The position numbers were made by a program, and so were the translations under genes. Below are positions 17,176 through 24,735 of a DNA stretch of 36,778 nucleotides, piece by piece (position 1 is the first letter of the stretch; every line of letters begins with the position of its first letter). Under the pieces are notes generated by a model, which was given only the letters and a program-made list of their open reading frames with translations, did no database searches and was not told the DNA's origin. The stretch is from JANMZR01 sp031383555 (GTDB lineage Bacteria; Bacteroidota; Bacteroidia; Cytophagales; Spirosomataceae), in contig JANMZR010000035.1 of NCBI GenBank assembly GCA_031383555.1, forward strand, positions 1-36,778, read 5' to 3'.

Positions 17176-17220
17176 GTTAAAAAGCTTGTCCGCTGGACTC
17201 AGTGAGGTTGGCTTTTTAAC
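17176..17220. terminator. Hairpin after the dapF-GNAT unit
   Basis: GTTAAAAAGC (17176-17185) is a perfect inverse of GCTTTTTAAC (17211-17220). The 25-base interior contains a smaller GTCC-GCT-GGAC stem. It sits 15 bases after the GNAT stop codon. It may terminate transcription, with the T-rich right arm as the release tract, although the interior is longer than in a standard terminator. Confidence 0.5.
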
Positions 17221-17224
17221 TAAA

Positions 17225-17327
17225 TTTTCACAGAATCTGCGATAAGTTTGGTGTGTTATCTAAATCAAATTCAATCGGCGGCCGTTGTTGCGTTGTTCGC
17301 ATAAACTTATCGCAGATTCTGTGAAAA
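17225..17327. repeat. 25-bp perfect inverted repeat before htpG
   Basis: The arms are 17225-17249 (beginning TTTTCACAGAATCTGCGA) and 17303-17327 (ending TCGCAGATTCTGTGAAAA). They are perfect reverse complements over 25 positions with a 53-base spacer. The spacer contains a G+C-rich TCGGCGGCCG segment. No open reading frame of note lies inside. The structure fits a small non-autonomous repeat element, a processed structured RNA or a cruciform. It lies 115 bases upstream of the htpG start. Confidence 0.85.
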
Positions 17328-17442
17328 AATAAAAAACTGACAATTTGACATTCAATTTATCATTGGTTTAAGTTTTGCAATAGGGTAAAGCAATGTTGAA
17401 AACTTTAAAAAAATTTAATAAAAACATATATTAAATCAAAAA

Positions 17443-19272
17443 ATGACCGATACAATTGAAGAAAAAGGATCCATTAGCATCCATACAGAGAATATTTTTC
17501 CTATAATAAAGAAATTTTTATACTCTGATCACGAAATATTTTTGCGTGAATTAGTGTCCAATGCGGTAGACGCTACCCAAAAAGTAAAAAGATTGGCCTC
17601 AATTGGCGAATATGATGGCGAATTGGGTGAGTTAAAAATTGTGGTCTCATTTGATAAAGAGGCTAAAACCATCACTATTTCTGATAATGGTTTGGGAATG
17701 ACGGCAGAGGAAATCAAGAAATATATCAACCAAATTGCTTTTTCAGGTGCTGAAGAATTCGTTGAAAAATACAAAGATAAAGGCGATGAGAAAAACATAA
17801 TCGGCCACTTCGGCTTAGGGTTTTACTCAGCATTTATGGTGGCCAAAGAGGTAGAGATAATCACCAAATCATACCAAAAAGACTCACAGGCAGCACGTTG
17901 GGTATGTGATGGTTCTACAGAGTTTTCAATTACAACGGCTGAAAAAGAAAGCCGTGGTTCTGATGTAATATTGCACGTAGCTGAAGATTCAGAGGAGTTT
18001 TTAGACGAATTCCGTTTGAAAGGAATTCTTGAAAAATATGGTAAATTCCTGCCAGTTGACATTGAGTTTGATGGTAAAATAATCAATAATCCAAACCCGA
18101 TTTGGAACAAAACGCCCTCTGAATTAACTGATGAGGATTATACCAAATTTTACGAAGAACTATACCCCTATTCAGAAAAACCGTTGTTTTGGATACATTT
18201 GAATGTGGATCATCCTTTTAACTTGACAGGAATTTTATATTTCCCAAAAGTAAAAAACGACTTTCAAGTTCAAAAGGAAAAGATAAAATTGTATAGCCGT
18301 CAGGTGTTTATTACCGACGAAGTAAAAGATGTAGTTCCTGAGTTTTTAATGCTTTTGCATGGTGTAATTGATTCGCCTGATATTCCATTAAACGTTTCGA
18401 GAAGCTTTTTACAAGCAGACTCGAACGTTAAAAAAATCAATAGTTATATTACCAAAAAAGTAGCTGACAAGCTGGCTGAATTGTTCAAAGCTGATAGAAC
18501 GGCTTTTGAAGAAAAATTTGAAGATATTGGCCTTTTCGTGAAATATGGCATGCTTTCTGACGATAAATTTTATGAGAAAGCAAAAGATTTTTGTTTGCTA
18601 AAATCAGTCGATAACAAATATTATACACTCAACGAGTATACCGAATACGTACAAGCCAATCAGAAAGACAAAGACGACAATACGATTTTCTTATATACCT
18701 CTGATGCTGAAAAACAGAATTCGTATATACAATCAGCACAAAAGCGTAGTTATGATGTACTGCAATTAGATACGATGATTGACAGCCATTTCATAAATAT
18801 GTTGGAAAGCAAAGTTGAAAAAACGCAACTAAAACGGGTGGATGCCGACTCCATAGAAAAGTTAATTGATAAAGGTATTTCAGCAGAAAGCACTTTAAAT
18901 GAAGCTGAAAACAAAAAATTGAAAGAGCTTTTTGATGGTATTTTGAATGATAAAATGAAGCAAGTTTCCATTGAAGCCATGCCTGTTGATGAGTTACCGG
19001 CCACTATCACTTTCAACGAATTTATGCGAAGAATGAATGATATGAGTAAAACTGGCGGCGGCGGTATGAATATGTTTGGCAATATGCCTTTGGGTTATAA
19101 TGTAACCTTAAATGCAAACAGCCCAGCTATTGCTAAATTGTTGAAAACCAAAAAGGCTGAAGATCAAACGAAACTTGCCAAACAAATTTTAGACCTTGCT
19201 TTAATCAGCCAAAACATGCTCACAGGAGCCCATTTAACTGATTTTGTAAAGAGAACGGCTGAAGGATTGTAA
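17443..19272 (+). CDS. htpG: Molecular chaperone HtpG (Hsp90 family)
   Basis: HtpG is the bacterial Hsp90, an ATP-driven cytosolic dimeric chaperone. The 609 residues are close to the usual 620-630. The GHKL ATPase motifs are intact: RELVSNAVDA (35-44) with the Mg-coordinating Asn40, DNGLGMT (81-87) and GHFGLGFYSA (121-130). The middle domain includes FLQADSNVKKI with the adjacent catalytic-loop Arg (VSRSFL). The C-terminal dimerisation region ends LTDFVKRTAEGL. A Gly/Met-rich stretch (TGGGGMNMFGNM) lies near residue 540, which is a local insertion. The upstream 170 bases contain two inverted repeats and no obvious heat-shock operator. A bidirectional terminator follows. Confidence 0.97.
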   Translation: MTDTIEEKGSISIHTENIFPIIKKFLYSDHEIFLRELVSNAVDATQKVKRLASIGEYDGELGELKIVVSFDKEAKTITISDNGLGMTAEEIKKYINQIAFSGAEEFVEKYKDKGDEKNIIGHFGLGFYSAFMVAKEVEIITKSYQKDSQAARWVCDGSTEFSITTAEKESRGSDVILHVAEDSEEFLDEFRLKGILEKYGKFLPVDIEFDGKIINNPNPIWNKTPSELTDEDYTKFYEELYPYSEKPLFWIHLNVDHPFNLTGILYFPKVKNDFQVQKEKIKLYSRQVFITDEVKDVVPEFLMLLHGVIDSPDIPLNVSRSFLQADSNVKKINSYITKKVADKLAELFKADRTAFEEKFEDIGLFVKYGMLSDDKFYEKAKDFCLLKSVDNKYYTLNEYTEYVQANQKDKDDNTIFLYTSDAEKQNSYIQSAQKRSYDVLQLDTMIDSHFINMLESKVEKTQLKRVDADSIEKLIDKGISAESTLNEAENKKLKELFDGILNDKMKQVSIEAMPVDELPATITFNEFMRRMNDMSKTGGGGMNMFGNMPLGYNVTLNANSPAIAKLLKTKKAEDQTKLAKQILDLALISQNMLTGAHLTDFVKRTAEGL

Positions 19273-19297
19273 GAAAATTTTTTAAAAATATAATAAA

Positions 19298-19330
19298 AAG
19301 GAGTTCGCAAGATTGCGAGCTCCTTTTTTA
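19298..19330. terminator. Bidirectional terminator between htpG and the nuclease operon
   Basis: AAGGAG-T-TCGCA pairs with TGCGA-G-CTCCTT around a 4-base AGAT loop. T residues follow on the plus strand, and the A tract before it becomes a T tract on the minus strand. It can therefore serve htpG (plus) and the convergent operon ending at 19434 (minus). Confidence 0.8.
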
Positions 19331-19433
19331 GTAACTATTGAATTTAAAATTTCTAAAACTACTAGAATAGTTATTTTACTTTCATTTACTTGAAAAACAT
19401 TCATTCAAATCAAAAAGAAATAAAAATAAAAAA

Positions 19434-19946
19434 CTACTTTGGACTATCCTTAAATCTTTCTTTTGTTGAAACACCATTTCTATGTAACGCTCTAACTTCC
19501 CAGGGTGCTAAAGGTTCATTTTCTTGCCATAAGCCAACTTTATTTTTTCGGGCATTAATTTCTAATTTTGCTAAAATTGGGTCTCTTGAAAACTTCTTGT
19601 AGTGCCATGCATAACCAGCCTTTATCATTTCTAATGAAACATCTGTGCCATCAGCCAAATAAGTTCTACCCACTATTCTCCCGTGGCTATCTTTTTTTAA
19701 TTTTACCATTTTCACAAACTTTCCAAAAATCATATTTGATAAATATTTTTTTGCAACTTTATTGAACGGCATTCCTCTTTCTGGTGCATCAATTGCATCC
19801 ATTCGTATTCTAACCGATTGATTATCAACTAAAATATCATAGGTATCTCCATCAACAATTCCAATAACTTTAAATGTTTGCCCATTTATTGAGAAAACCT
19901 TAAATGCAAAAAATAAAAGTAATAAAATTATTTTTGAGGCTTTCAT
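19434..19946 (-). CDS. Exported thermonuclease (SNase family)
   Basis: This 170-residue protein belongs to the staphylococcal nuclease family (Ca-dependent DNA/RNA hydrolysis). A signal peptide (1-23, ending INGQ) indicates export. Catalytic residues align by spacing with the Staphylococcus enzyme: Asp34 in VDGDT, Arg48, Asp53 and Glu56 in RIRMDAIDAPE, and Arg94 in GRIVGRTYL. GLWQENEPLAPWEVR is the usual C-terminal helix region. The enzyme looks active. It is the last gene of a five-gene minus-strand operon, only 2 bases after the small cysteine-rich protein gene. The context suggests an envelope-associated rather than freely secreted role, but that is inference. Confidence 0.93.
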   Translation of the reverse strand: MKASKIILLLLFFAFKVFSINGQTFKVIGIVDGDTYDILVDNQSVRIRMDAIDAPERGMPFNKVAKKYLSNMIFGKFVKMVKLKKDSHGRIVGRTYLADGTDVSLEMIKAGYAWHYKKFSRDPILAKLEINARKNKVGLWQENEPLAPWEVRALHRNGVSTKERFKDSPK

Positions 19947-19948
19947 TA

Positions 19949-20131
19949 TTATTTACAAACTGAGCAGGTGCCACCATCTTTAGAGCAATGTTTACAATAT
20001 TTACAATTTTTGCAAGCATTACATTTACCTGAGGAGGAACAGGTTGCACAAAAATGAGCTTTTATTTGGGTTTTATTCACTAAAATAACTAAAAATATAA
20101 ACCAAAATAATATTTTTAATTTGTGTTTCAT
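19949..20131 (-). CDS. Small exported cysteine-rich protein (9 Cys in 60 residues)
   Basis: This 60-residue protein has a hydrophobic signal or anchor segment (6-19), then a tail with nine cysteines: 28, 31, 37, 40, 43, 46, 49, 56 and 59. Most are spaced CxxC (CNACKNCKYCKHC, 37-49). Lysine and a single histidine near the cysteines suggest metal binding or multiple disulfides. No named family is recognised. Evidence that it is real includes its signal-like N-terminus, an ATG start, and tight packing: 11 bases after the barrel protein gene and 2 bases before the nuclease gene. It could be a metal-cluster peptide, a redox partner or a nuclease inhibitor. None of these is established. Confidence 0.8.
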   Translation of the reverse strand: MKHKLKILFWFIFLVILVNKTQIKAHFCATCSSSGKCNACKNCKYCKHCSKDGGTCSVCK

Positions 20132-20142
20132 TATTGTAAAAA

Positions 20143-22059
20143 TTAGAAAACTAGACCAAGCCTAAATTTAATACTTTCATTATTTAGTTTCACTTTGTTT
20201 TCGAAAACGGTTTTTTGATAACCTATTCCGAAAAGACCATTTTTAAACCTAAAGGTTATTTGGGGTTCCACTTTTAATTGAATCCTTTGTGCATTTGAAA
20301 TATTTGTAAAATAATTATTTGTGAGTAATACATTGCTAAAATTAAAAGGGTAGGAAGCTGAGATTGCTATTGTGCCGACGGCTAATGGATTGTTATTGCA
20401 AATTCTCCTATTTAAAATATAATTACCCAGAAGACCAGAAGAAAATTCATGGTAATATTTAACATCAGGTGTATTTATACTCAATTCTTCGAAATGGCCA
20501 ATGCTAAAATGTTTCAATGGTTTTAAATTGTAATTTCTAAAACCAAAAAGAAATGAAGTTTCTTTTCCTATTAAATTATTTGAAATGTTGTTCAGTCCAG
20601 CTCCAATATAAAACGATTTACTATAAATTTTTAACGAATCACATGGTTCTTGTTTACAAATTTTATTCTCAGGATCTATCAAACACTTGCAATCCTTATT
20701 TAAAGTTGTTGCAACTGCTGAGTCTGTTTTTGAACAGGCTAGAGTGAATGCCATATTTGAGAATCTTTGACAATCTCTATAAAGATTCATCCTTCTTGCT
20801 CTACTTGCGCTATCAATCAATTCTCTAAAAGCGCAACATTTTATTTGGGCCAAATTCAATGATTTTTTACAATATTCTGTAGAATCAATTGTCAAGCTTT
20901 TCTCATACGCTAAAAGACACCGATTTTGAAAAAATAATTCCTTGATTTCGCTAAGTAGCTTATCTTGTTTACTACTTTTTTCAATTAAAATTTGCAATGA
21001 ATCAATTTTGGCTTTATTTATCGGCAATTTGCATGTATCGGGAAAATTTAAAGAATAATTTTTAGTTAGCTCCAAATAATTTTTAGCTTCTACTAGTTGA
21101 CAATTTTTATAGCTGTCTTCTGTTCTTTTAAAAATTGAAATTAATTCTGATATTTTCTTTGGACAAATGTCTTCTTTAATAATGATTTCACATAATTCCT
21201 TTTTCTTATTTTTAATTTCAATTTTATTAAATTCTAAAATATTTAAAATTTCTAAAGCATTAAGATATGGGGTTATAAACAGACAAGTTTTCCCTTTATT
21301 TATTTGCTCAATTAAATACTCATCATAATATTTTTTATAATTTAGGCAAGGCAAAAATCGACTATCAATTTTATTAATATCAGCTAATTTTCTGATTATA
21401 TTTTTATAAGCTTCATTCAGGCCACTTTGCTGGCTTTCGTTTTCCTTAATTTTATTTATATCGGACTGATAGGCTAAAAGAATATCAAATTCTATTAGCA
21501 ATTGTTTTTTCAGTTTTCCGCTAATAGGCTTGCCTTTATCTATAGTTGCTTTTCTTAAATTTTGAGCTGATGCCCAAAATCTACAATCAGTGTATTTTGA
21601 AATTGCAATTGATAAATAATTCGGAATAATTATTGGTTTTCTAGTAGGCCCTGCCTCAACTTCAATGGTTTTTTTCCCAACTAATTTTATTATAGTTGGG
21701 TCTCTCGGATTTATAGCAACTATAGCCCATATTATTCTTTTAATTTCTTCTTCTGGTTTATTCCTAGCTTTTGCATTAAGTAAATCTAAGTGTAAATCCC
21801 AAAGTTTAGCTGATTTTAATAATTGGTCCTCAAAATATTTTCTTTCCTCCTTGCTTGAGCCAAAATAACTTGCTGCAGTTTTATAATAAGCACTTGCTAA
21901 ATCGAATTTTCCATTTTTGTAGGCGAAATCTGCCTCTTTTTTTGCTTCTAAATAGGGTTTTGAAGTAGGATTATTTCTTTTTGTTTTAATGATATAATGC
22001 TGGCCATGTGCATGATATGAAATAAATTGAATTATAATAAATAATATTCCAAGTTTCAT
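20143..22059 (-). CDS. Cys-rich helical-repeat protein with C-terminal outer-membrane barrel
   Basis: This 638-residue protein has a signal peptide (1-19, AHG before Gln20). Residues about 35-470 are helical with TPR-like character (ADFAYKNGKFDLASAYYKTA, 43-62) and 18 cysteines protein-wide, many of them paired at the two ends of repeat helices (for example YKNCQL with PDTCKL, QNRCLL with TEYCKK, and YRDCQRF with LACS). From residue 478 to the end the pattern changes to alternating strands with aromatic girdles, ending RLGLVF with a terminal Phe. That is typical of an outer-membrane barrel. The likely topology is a disulfide-stapled periplasmic repeat domain attached to an outer-membrane anchor. 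No named family is recognised. It is the third gene of the operon, 32 bases after the lipoprotein gene. Confidence 0.72.
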   Translation of the reverse strand: MKLGILFIIIQFISYHAHGQHYIIKTKRNNPTSKPYLEAKKEADFAYKNGKFDLASAYYKTAASYFGSSKEERKYFEDQLLKSAKLWDLHLDLLNAKARNKPEEEIKRIIWAIVAINPRDPTIIKLVGKKTIEVEAGPTRKPIIIPNYLSIAISKYTDCRFWASAQNLRKATIDKGKPISGKLKKQLLIEFDILLAYQSDINKIKENESQQSGLNEAYKNIIRKLADINKIDSRFLPCLNYKKYYDEYLIEQINKGKTCLFITPYLNALEILNILEFNKIEIKNKKKELCEIIIKEDICPKKISELISIFKRTEDSYKNCQLVEAKNYLELTKNYSLNFPDTCKLPINKAKIDSLQILIEKSSKQDKLLSEIKELFFQNRCLLAYEKSLTIDSTEYCKKSLNLAQIKCCAFRELIDSASRARRMNLYRDCQRFSNMAFTLACSKTDSAVATTLNKDCKCLIDPENKICKQEPCDSLKIYSKSFYIGAGLNNISNNLIGKETSFLFGFRNYNLKPLKHFSIGHFEELSINTPDVKYYHEFSSGLLGNYILNRRICNNNPLAVGTIAISASYPFNFSNVLLTNNYFTNISNAQRIQLKVEPQITFRFKNGLFGIGYQKTVFENKVKLNNESIKFRLGLVF

Positions 22060-22091
22060 ATTTTAGTTGGCTCAACTTTAATTAAATATTT

Positions 22092-22982
22092 TTAATTTTT
22101 TTGTGAATTAAAAATCTTATAAAATGCACTGTTTGGACAATTTTTTTCTAATTGTTTAATTTTATTGTTATGGTTCGTCACTCTAACTGAATTAAACTGA
22201 TCTAATATAATTGAAACAGTTTGTTGAGCCATAGATGAACTTATTATTGAACAACTTGTATTAGAATTTATATTACTTACTGCTTTTTCTGACATTAATT
22301 TTAATTTCTGGCTAAAAGCACCTATTTGAGGATTGATAGTATTATTTGAATTATTAAGCTCATTAGCAACATCAATTGCAATGTCAAATTTACCTTCTGA
22401 TAAATTCAATTCTAAGCCTTGCAATAAACTATCAAGTTTTTCATCTGACACAACTAATTTTTTTAGGTGATAATTTATACTAATATTACCAGTCTTGTTT
22501 TTACTTTTTTGCAAAATAGCTTTGAACAAATTTTCTGTTGAAATAAAGGAGGTAATATTACCATCAAGATTTAAAGAATCCTCAAAAAAATTAAATTGTT
22601 TTTCGTTATTAAAACTAGTTTCATTTCCTTCAGGCAAATTAACAATTGTTGGTAATTTCAGTGTTTTTAAATAATCTTGATAATCTTTTTCGTATTCTTT
22701 GTAGGTATATGTACCAAGGCTTTTTTTAATATTATTAAGACTTGAAATAGGTACAATAATGTTAGTATTTAAAGTATCTTTATCTATTCTATTTATTTTG
22801 ATAATTGGAATATAGGTAATTGAATCTGAGGCTATTGGAGCTAAGCTTTCTTTCAAAAACTCCTTAAATTTTGTGTTGTTTTTGTCTAAAGGTTCAGCCA
22901 AATTTATTTCTATTTTTAATTCAGCAGTTTTAGGACAACCGAAAAGAATAAATGCTAAAAATATTAATAGAATATTTCTCAT
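22092..22982 (-). CDS. Lipoprotein of unknown function
   Basis: This 296-residue protein begins with a good lipoprotein signal, FILFGC (11-16), with Cys16 as the lipidated residue. The mature protein is Lys/Asn/Ser-rich and has no recognised domain. Residues about 100-170 look mixed alpha/beta. The C-terminal third is helical (SLLQGLELNLSEGKFDIAID and following) and reminiscent of a TPR-like helix pair with a Cys-Cys pair near residues 240 and 283. It sits between the inner-membrane protein gene (33 bases upstream) and the barrel protein gene (32 bases downstream). A role as a periplasmic link in the same complex is plausible but not shown. Confidence 0.75.
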   Translation of the reverse strand: MRNILLIFLAFILFGCPKTAELKIEINLAEPLDKNNTKFKEFLKESLAPIASDSITYIPIIKINRIDKDTLNTNIIVPISSLNNIKKSLGTYTYKEYEKDYQDYLKTLKLPTIVNLPEGNETSFNNEKQFNFFEDSLNLDGNITSFISTENLFKAILQKSKNKTGNISINYHLKKLVVSDEKLDSLLQGLELNLSEGKFDIAIDVANELNNSNNTINPQIGAFSQKLKLMSEKAVSNINSNTSCSIISSSMAQQTVSIILDQFNSVRVTNHNNKIKQLEKNCPNSAFYKIFNSQKN

Positions 22983-23015
22983 TACTATCTGTGAATAAAT
23001 GTATTTTAAAAAAAA

Positions 23016-23912
23016 TTAATTAATTTTTACGGTTGAAAGGTCATTTGCCATTTCTAATTGCAGTTTTCTTGCTGCTACAGCTATAGCAACTTTATTTTCA
23101 TCCGTTTGGCCTACAATAAGTAACTTAATTTCGGAATCAAGTAAAACACCATTAGTATAAAGAGTATAATGGTTTTGTTGTTTATTTTCGGCTGCCTCAA
23201 TTTTAATAGGACTACCACCAAGTGTAATTGGAATGTTGGTTAATGATTTAGTGGTAGAAAAATTTCCGTACCTATTTTGAGAAATATTTGTTTTGTCCAA
23301 AGAATAATTTTTAAAGTCCTTATTTACCATACTATTAGTTTTATTATGAGCAAAATAGTAACCAGTATGATTTAGGTGGGCATATGCTACTAAACAGTAA
23401 AATGAAAGTATAAAAAATAGGGCAATTGGTTCCAAAGTTCCAAGTAACAAAATAGCAATAAATTTCAATGAAACTATTGCAATAATTGCAATTTTAAACC
23501 AAATATCATTTTTTGATACATCTTTTCTCCTTAATTCTAATGCAGCTCTATCGTGATGAGTCAAATTATTTCCAACTAATTTAGAATCAATAAAAATTTT
23601 ATATGGCTTTGAATCATGTAATTTAATAGCAAAAAATAAGTCTAAAACTATAAAACCTATTACAGCCAATAAAGCAATAATTAAAATACCCGTTCCTTTT
23701 GAACCACCAAAGTATATTGTGATTAATCCACCAGTAATTTCAAGTAGCATTGCTATCCAAAACCACAAAGTGTCTTTGTCAGATGAATCATCCCCAAAAA
23801 AACCAGGCATTGGAAAACTACCAGCAGAAAACTTAGCCTTTCGGGTCGAAAGCCATTTTGTTAAAGTATTAGCAGTAGGCTCAAAATGGAATTTTTCTGG
23901 GATTTGTATCAT
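23016..23912 (-). CDS. Four-helix inner-membrane protein of unknown function
   Basis: This 298-residue protein has no signal peptide. It has a soluble 48-residue N-terminus with GSFPMPGFFGDDSS, then helices at about 49-69, 74-96, 137-158 and 162-182. The loop between helices 2 and 3 is charged (HHDRAALELRRKDVSKND). After helix 4 there is a C-terminal domain of about 110 residues with short strands (NIPITLGGSPIKIEA, YTLYTNGVLLDSEIKLLIVG) and a closing helix. No family is recognised. It is the first gene of the five-gene operon and is divergent from the XRE regulator gene across 194 bases. It is likely the inner-membrane component of the putative envelope system. Confidence 0.72.
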   Translation of the reverse strand: MIQIPEKFHFEPTANTLTKWLSTRKAKFSAGSFPMPGFFGDDSSDKDTLWFWIAMLLEITGGLITIYFGGSKGTGILIIALLAVIGFIVLDLFFAIKLHDSKPYKIFIDSKLVGNNLTHHDRAALELRRKDVSKNDIWFKIAIIAIVSLKFIAILLLGTLEPIALFFILSFYCLVAYAHLNHTGYYFAHNKTNSMVNKDFKNYSLDKTNISQNRYGNFSTTKSLTNIPITLGGSPIKIEAAENKQQNHYTLYTNGVLLDSEIKLLIVGQTDENKVAIAVAARKLQLEMANDLSTVKIN

Positions 23913-24062
23913 TGATATATTTTGGTTTTAAGATTTTTTGAATAGAACGAGGTAAAGTCATAAAGGCTAAACATATTTTATTGGCTCATATTCTTAATAT
24001 TTAGTGCTTTAAGCTTTAAGAATAGCAATTTACAAATCCATTTTTTTAATTATTTTATTTAT

Positions 24063-24103
24063 AACTTTACATTTTGTAAACCTTTAACTATACATTTTGT
24101 TGA
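24063..24103 (+). promoter_or_regulatory. Candidate operator repeats before the XRE regulator gene
   Basis: AACTTTACATTTTGTAAA (24063-24080) and AACTATACATTTTGTTGA (24086-24103) are near-identical direct repeats 23 bp apart. The first contains a perfect palindrome TTTACA-TTT-TGTAAA (24066-24080); both share ACATTTTGT. The second ends 3 bases before the ATG. They could be regulator-binding sites, although ATTTTG also resembles the Bacteroidota -7 box. Confidence 0.5.
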
Positions 24104-24106
24104 CAT

Positions 24107-24505
24107 ATGAAAATTGGTGATAAAATACGCACAATAAGGTCTTTAAAAGGACTTTCACAAGATAATTTAGCAGAAATGATTGGCATTTCTAGATTGGCAT
24201 ATGGCGATATAGAACGGAATAAAACGAATGTTTCTGAAGAAAGGCTTTTACAAATTTCAAATGCTTTGGGTGTAAGTGTTGATGATATTGAAAATGTTGG
24301 CGAGTCAGTAGCTAATTTTTTTGACCAATGTAATTTTGGTGCTGGAATTAATAATGGTGGTAAAACAGTAAATCATTTTGGCCCTCAAGAGATTCAACAT
24401 AAATTAGAAATTTCATTATTAGAAAATGCTAAAATGAAAATTGAACTCGAAAAGGCAAATATTGAACTCGAACTTTGGAAATTAAAAAGCCAAACCCAAA
24501 ATTAA
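24107..24505 (+). CDS. XRE-family transcriptional regulator with C-terminal coiled coil
   Basis: This 132-residue DNA-binding protein has an N-terminal helix-turn-helix of the XRE/Cro type (about 4-61; IRSLKGLSQDNLAEMIGISR then IERNKTNVSEERLLQISNAL). A Gly/Asn-rich linker (FNFGAG-like, about 70-92) leads to a Glu/Lys-rich coiled coil (95-128, ending LELWKLKSQ) that probably gives dimerisation. This architecture is frequent in Bacteroidota stand-alone regulators. It is divergent from the five-gene envelope operon and preceded by a pair of near-palindromic repeats, so autoregulation and control of that operon are plausible. Both are inference. Confidence 0.87.
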   Translation: MKIGDKIRTIRSLKGLSQDNLAEMIGISRLAYGDIERNKTNVSEERLLQISNALGVSVDDIENVGESVANFFDQCNFGAGINNGGKTVNHFGPQEIQHKLEISLLENAKMKIELEKANIELELWKLKSQTQN

Positions 24506-24556
24506 TAAAACCATATTTCTAAATTTTTTTAAATTGCCCAGAAAGCTTAATTTTTA

Positions 24557-24694
24557 CTACAAACTCGTGAAATTGCCGCTGAGGGAGGGCCAGAGCCATT
24601 TATTGAGCTCCTTTATTTGCTGGCGTAGTCGCATATAAAGTGCGAGTGGCGAAAACCCGACCACTGGTATAGCCTTAGGCACCCCGAAAATCAT
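24557..24694 (-). other. G+C-richer block holding a 45-codon ORF
   Basis: Between the XRE regulator gene and pbpC lies a block that is close to half G+C by eye, clearly above its surroundings. It contains an uninterrupted minus-strand ORF from ATG (24692-24694) to TAG (24557-24559). The product begins MIFGVPKAIPVVGFSPLALY, continues with a basic stretch MRLRQQIKELNKWLWP and has no recognised domain. The DNA also holds short inverted pairs (CGCA/TGCG and AGTGG/CCACT). It could be a small gene, but a copy of a dispersed repeat is at least as likely. Confidence 0.4.
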
Positions 24695-24735
24695 TTCTTT
24701 ACAATCCTACATTTTTTCCAAAAGAATCAATACAC

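Noticed and set aside
17443..19272. Heat-shock CIRCE-type operator before htpG
   Set aside because: The inverted repeats upstream do not match the CIRCE arms (TTAGCACTC/GAGTGCTAA), so I list them as unexplained repeats.
19434..24505. Calling the five-gene operon a known anti-phage defence system
   Set aside because: The nuclease is exported and none of the partners carries a recognised defence domain. A defence role is only one of several ideas, so I report the unit without assigning it.
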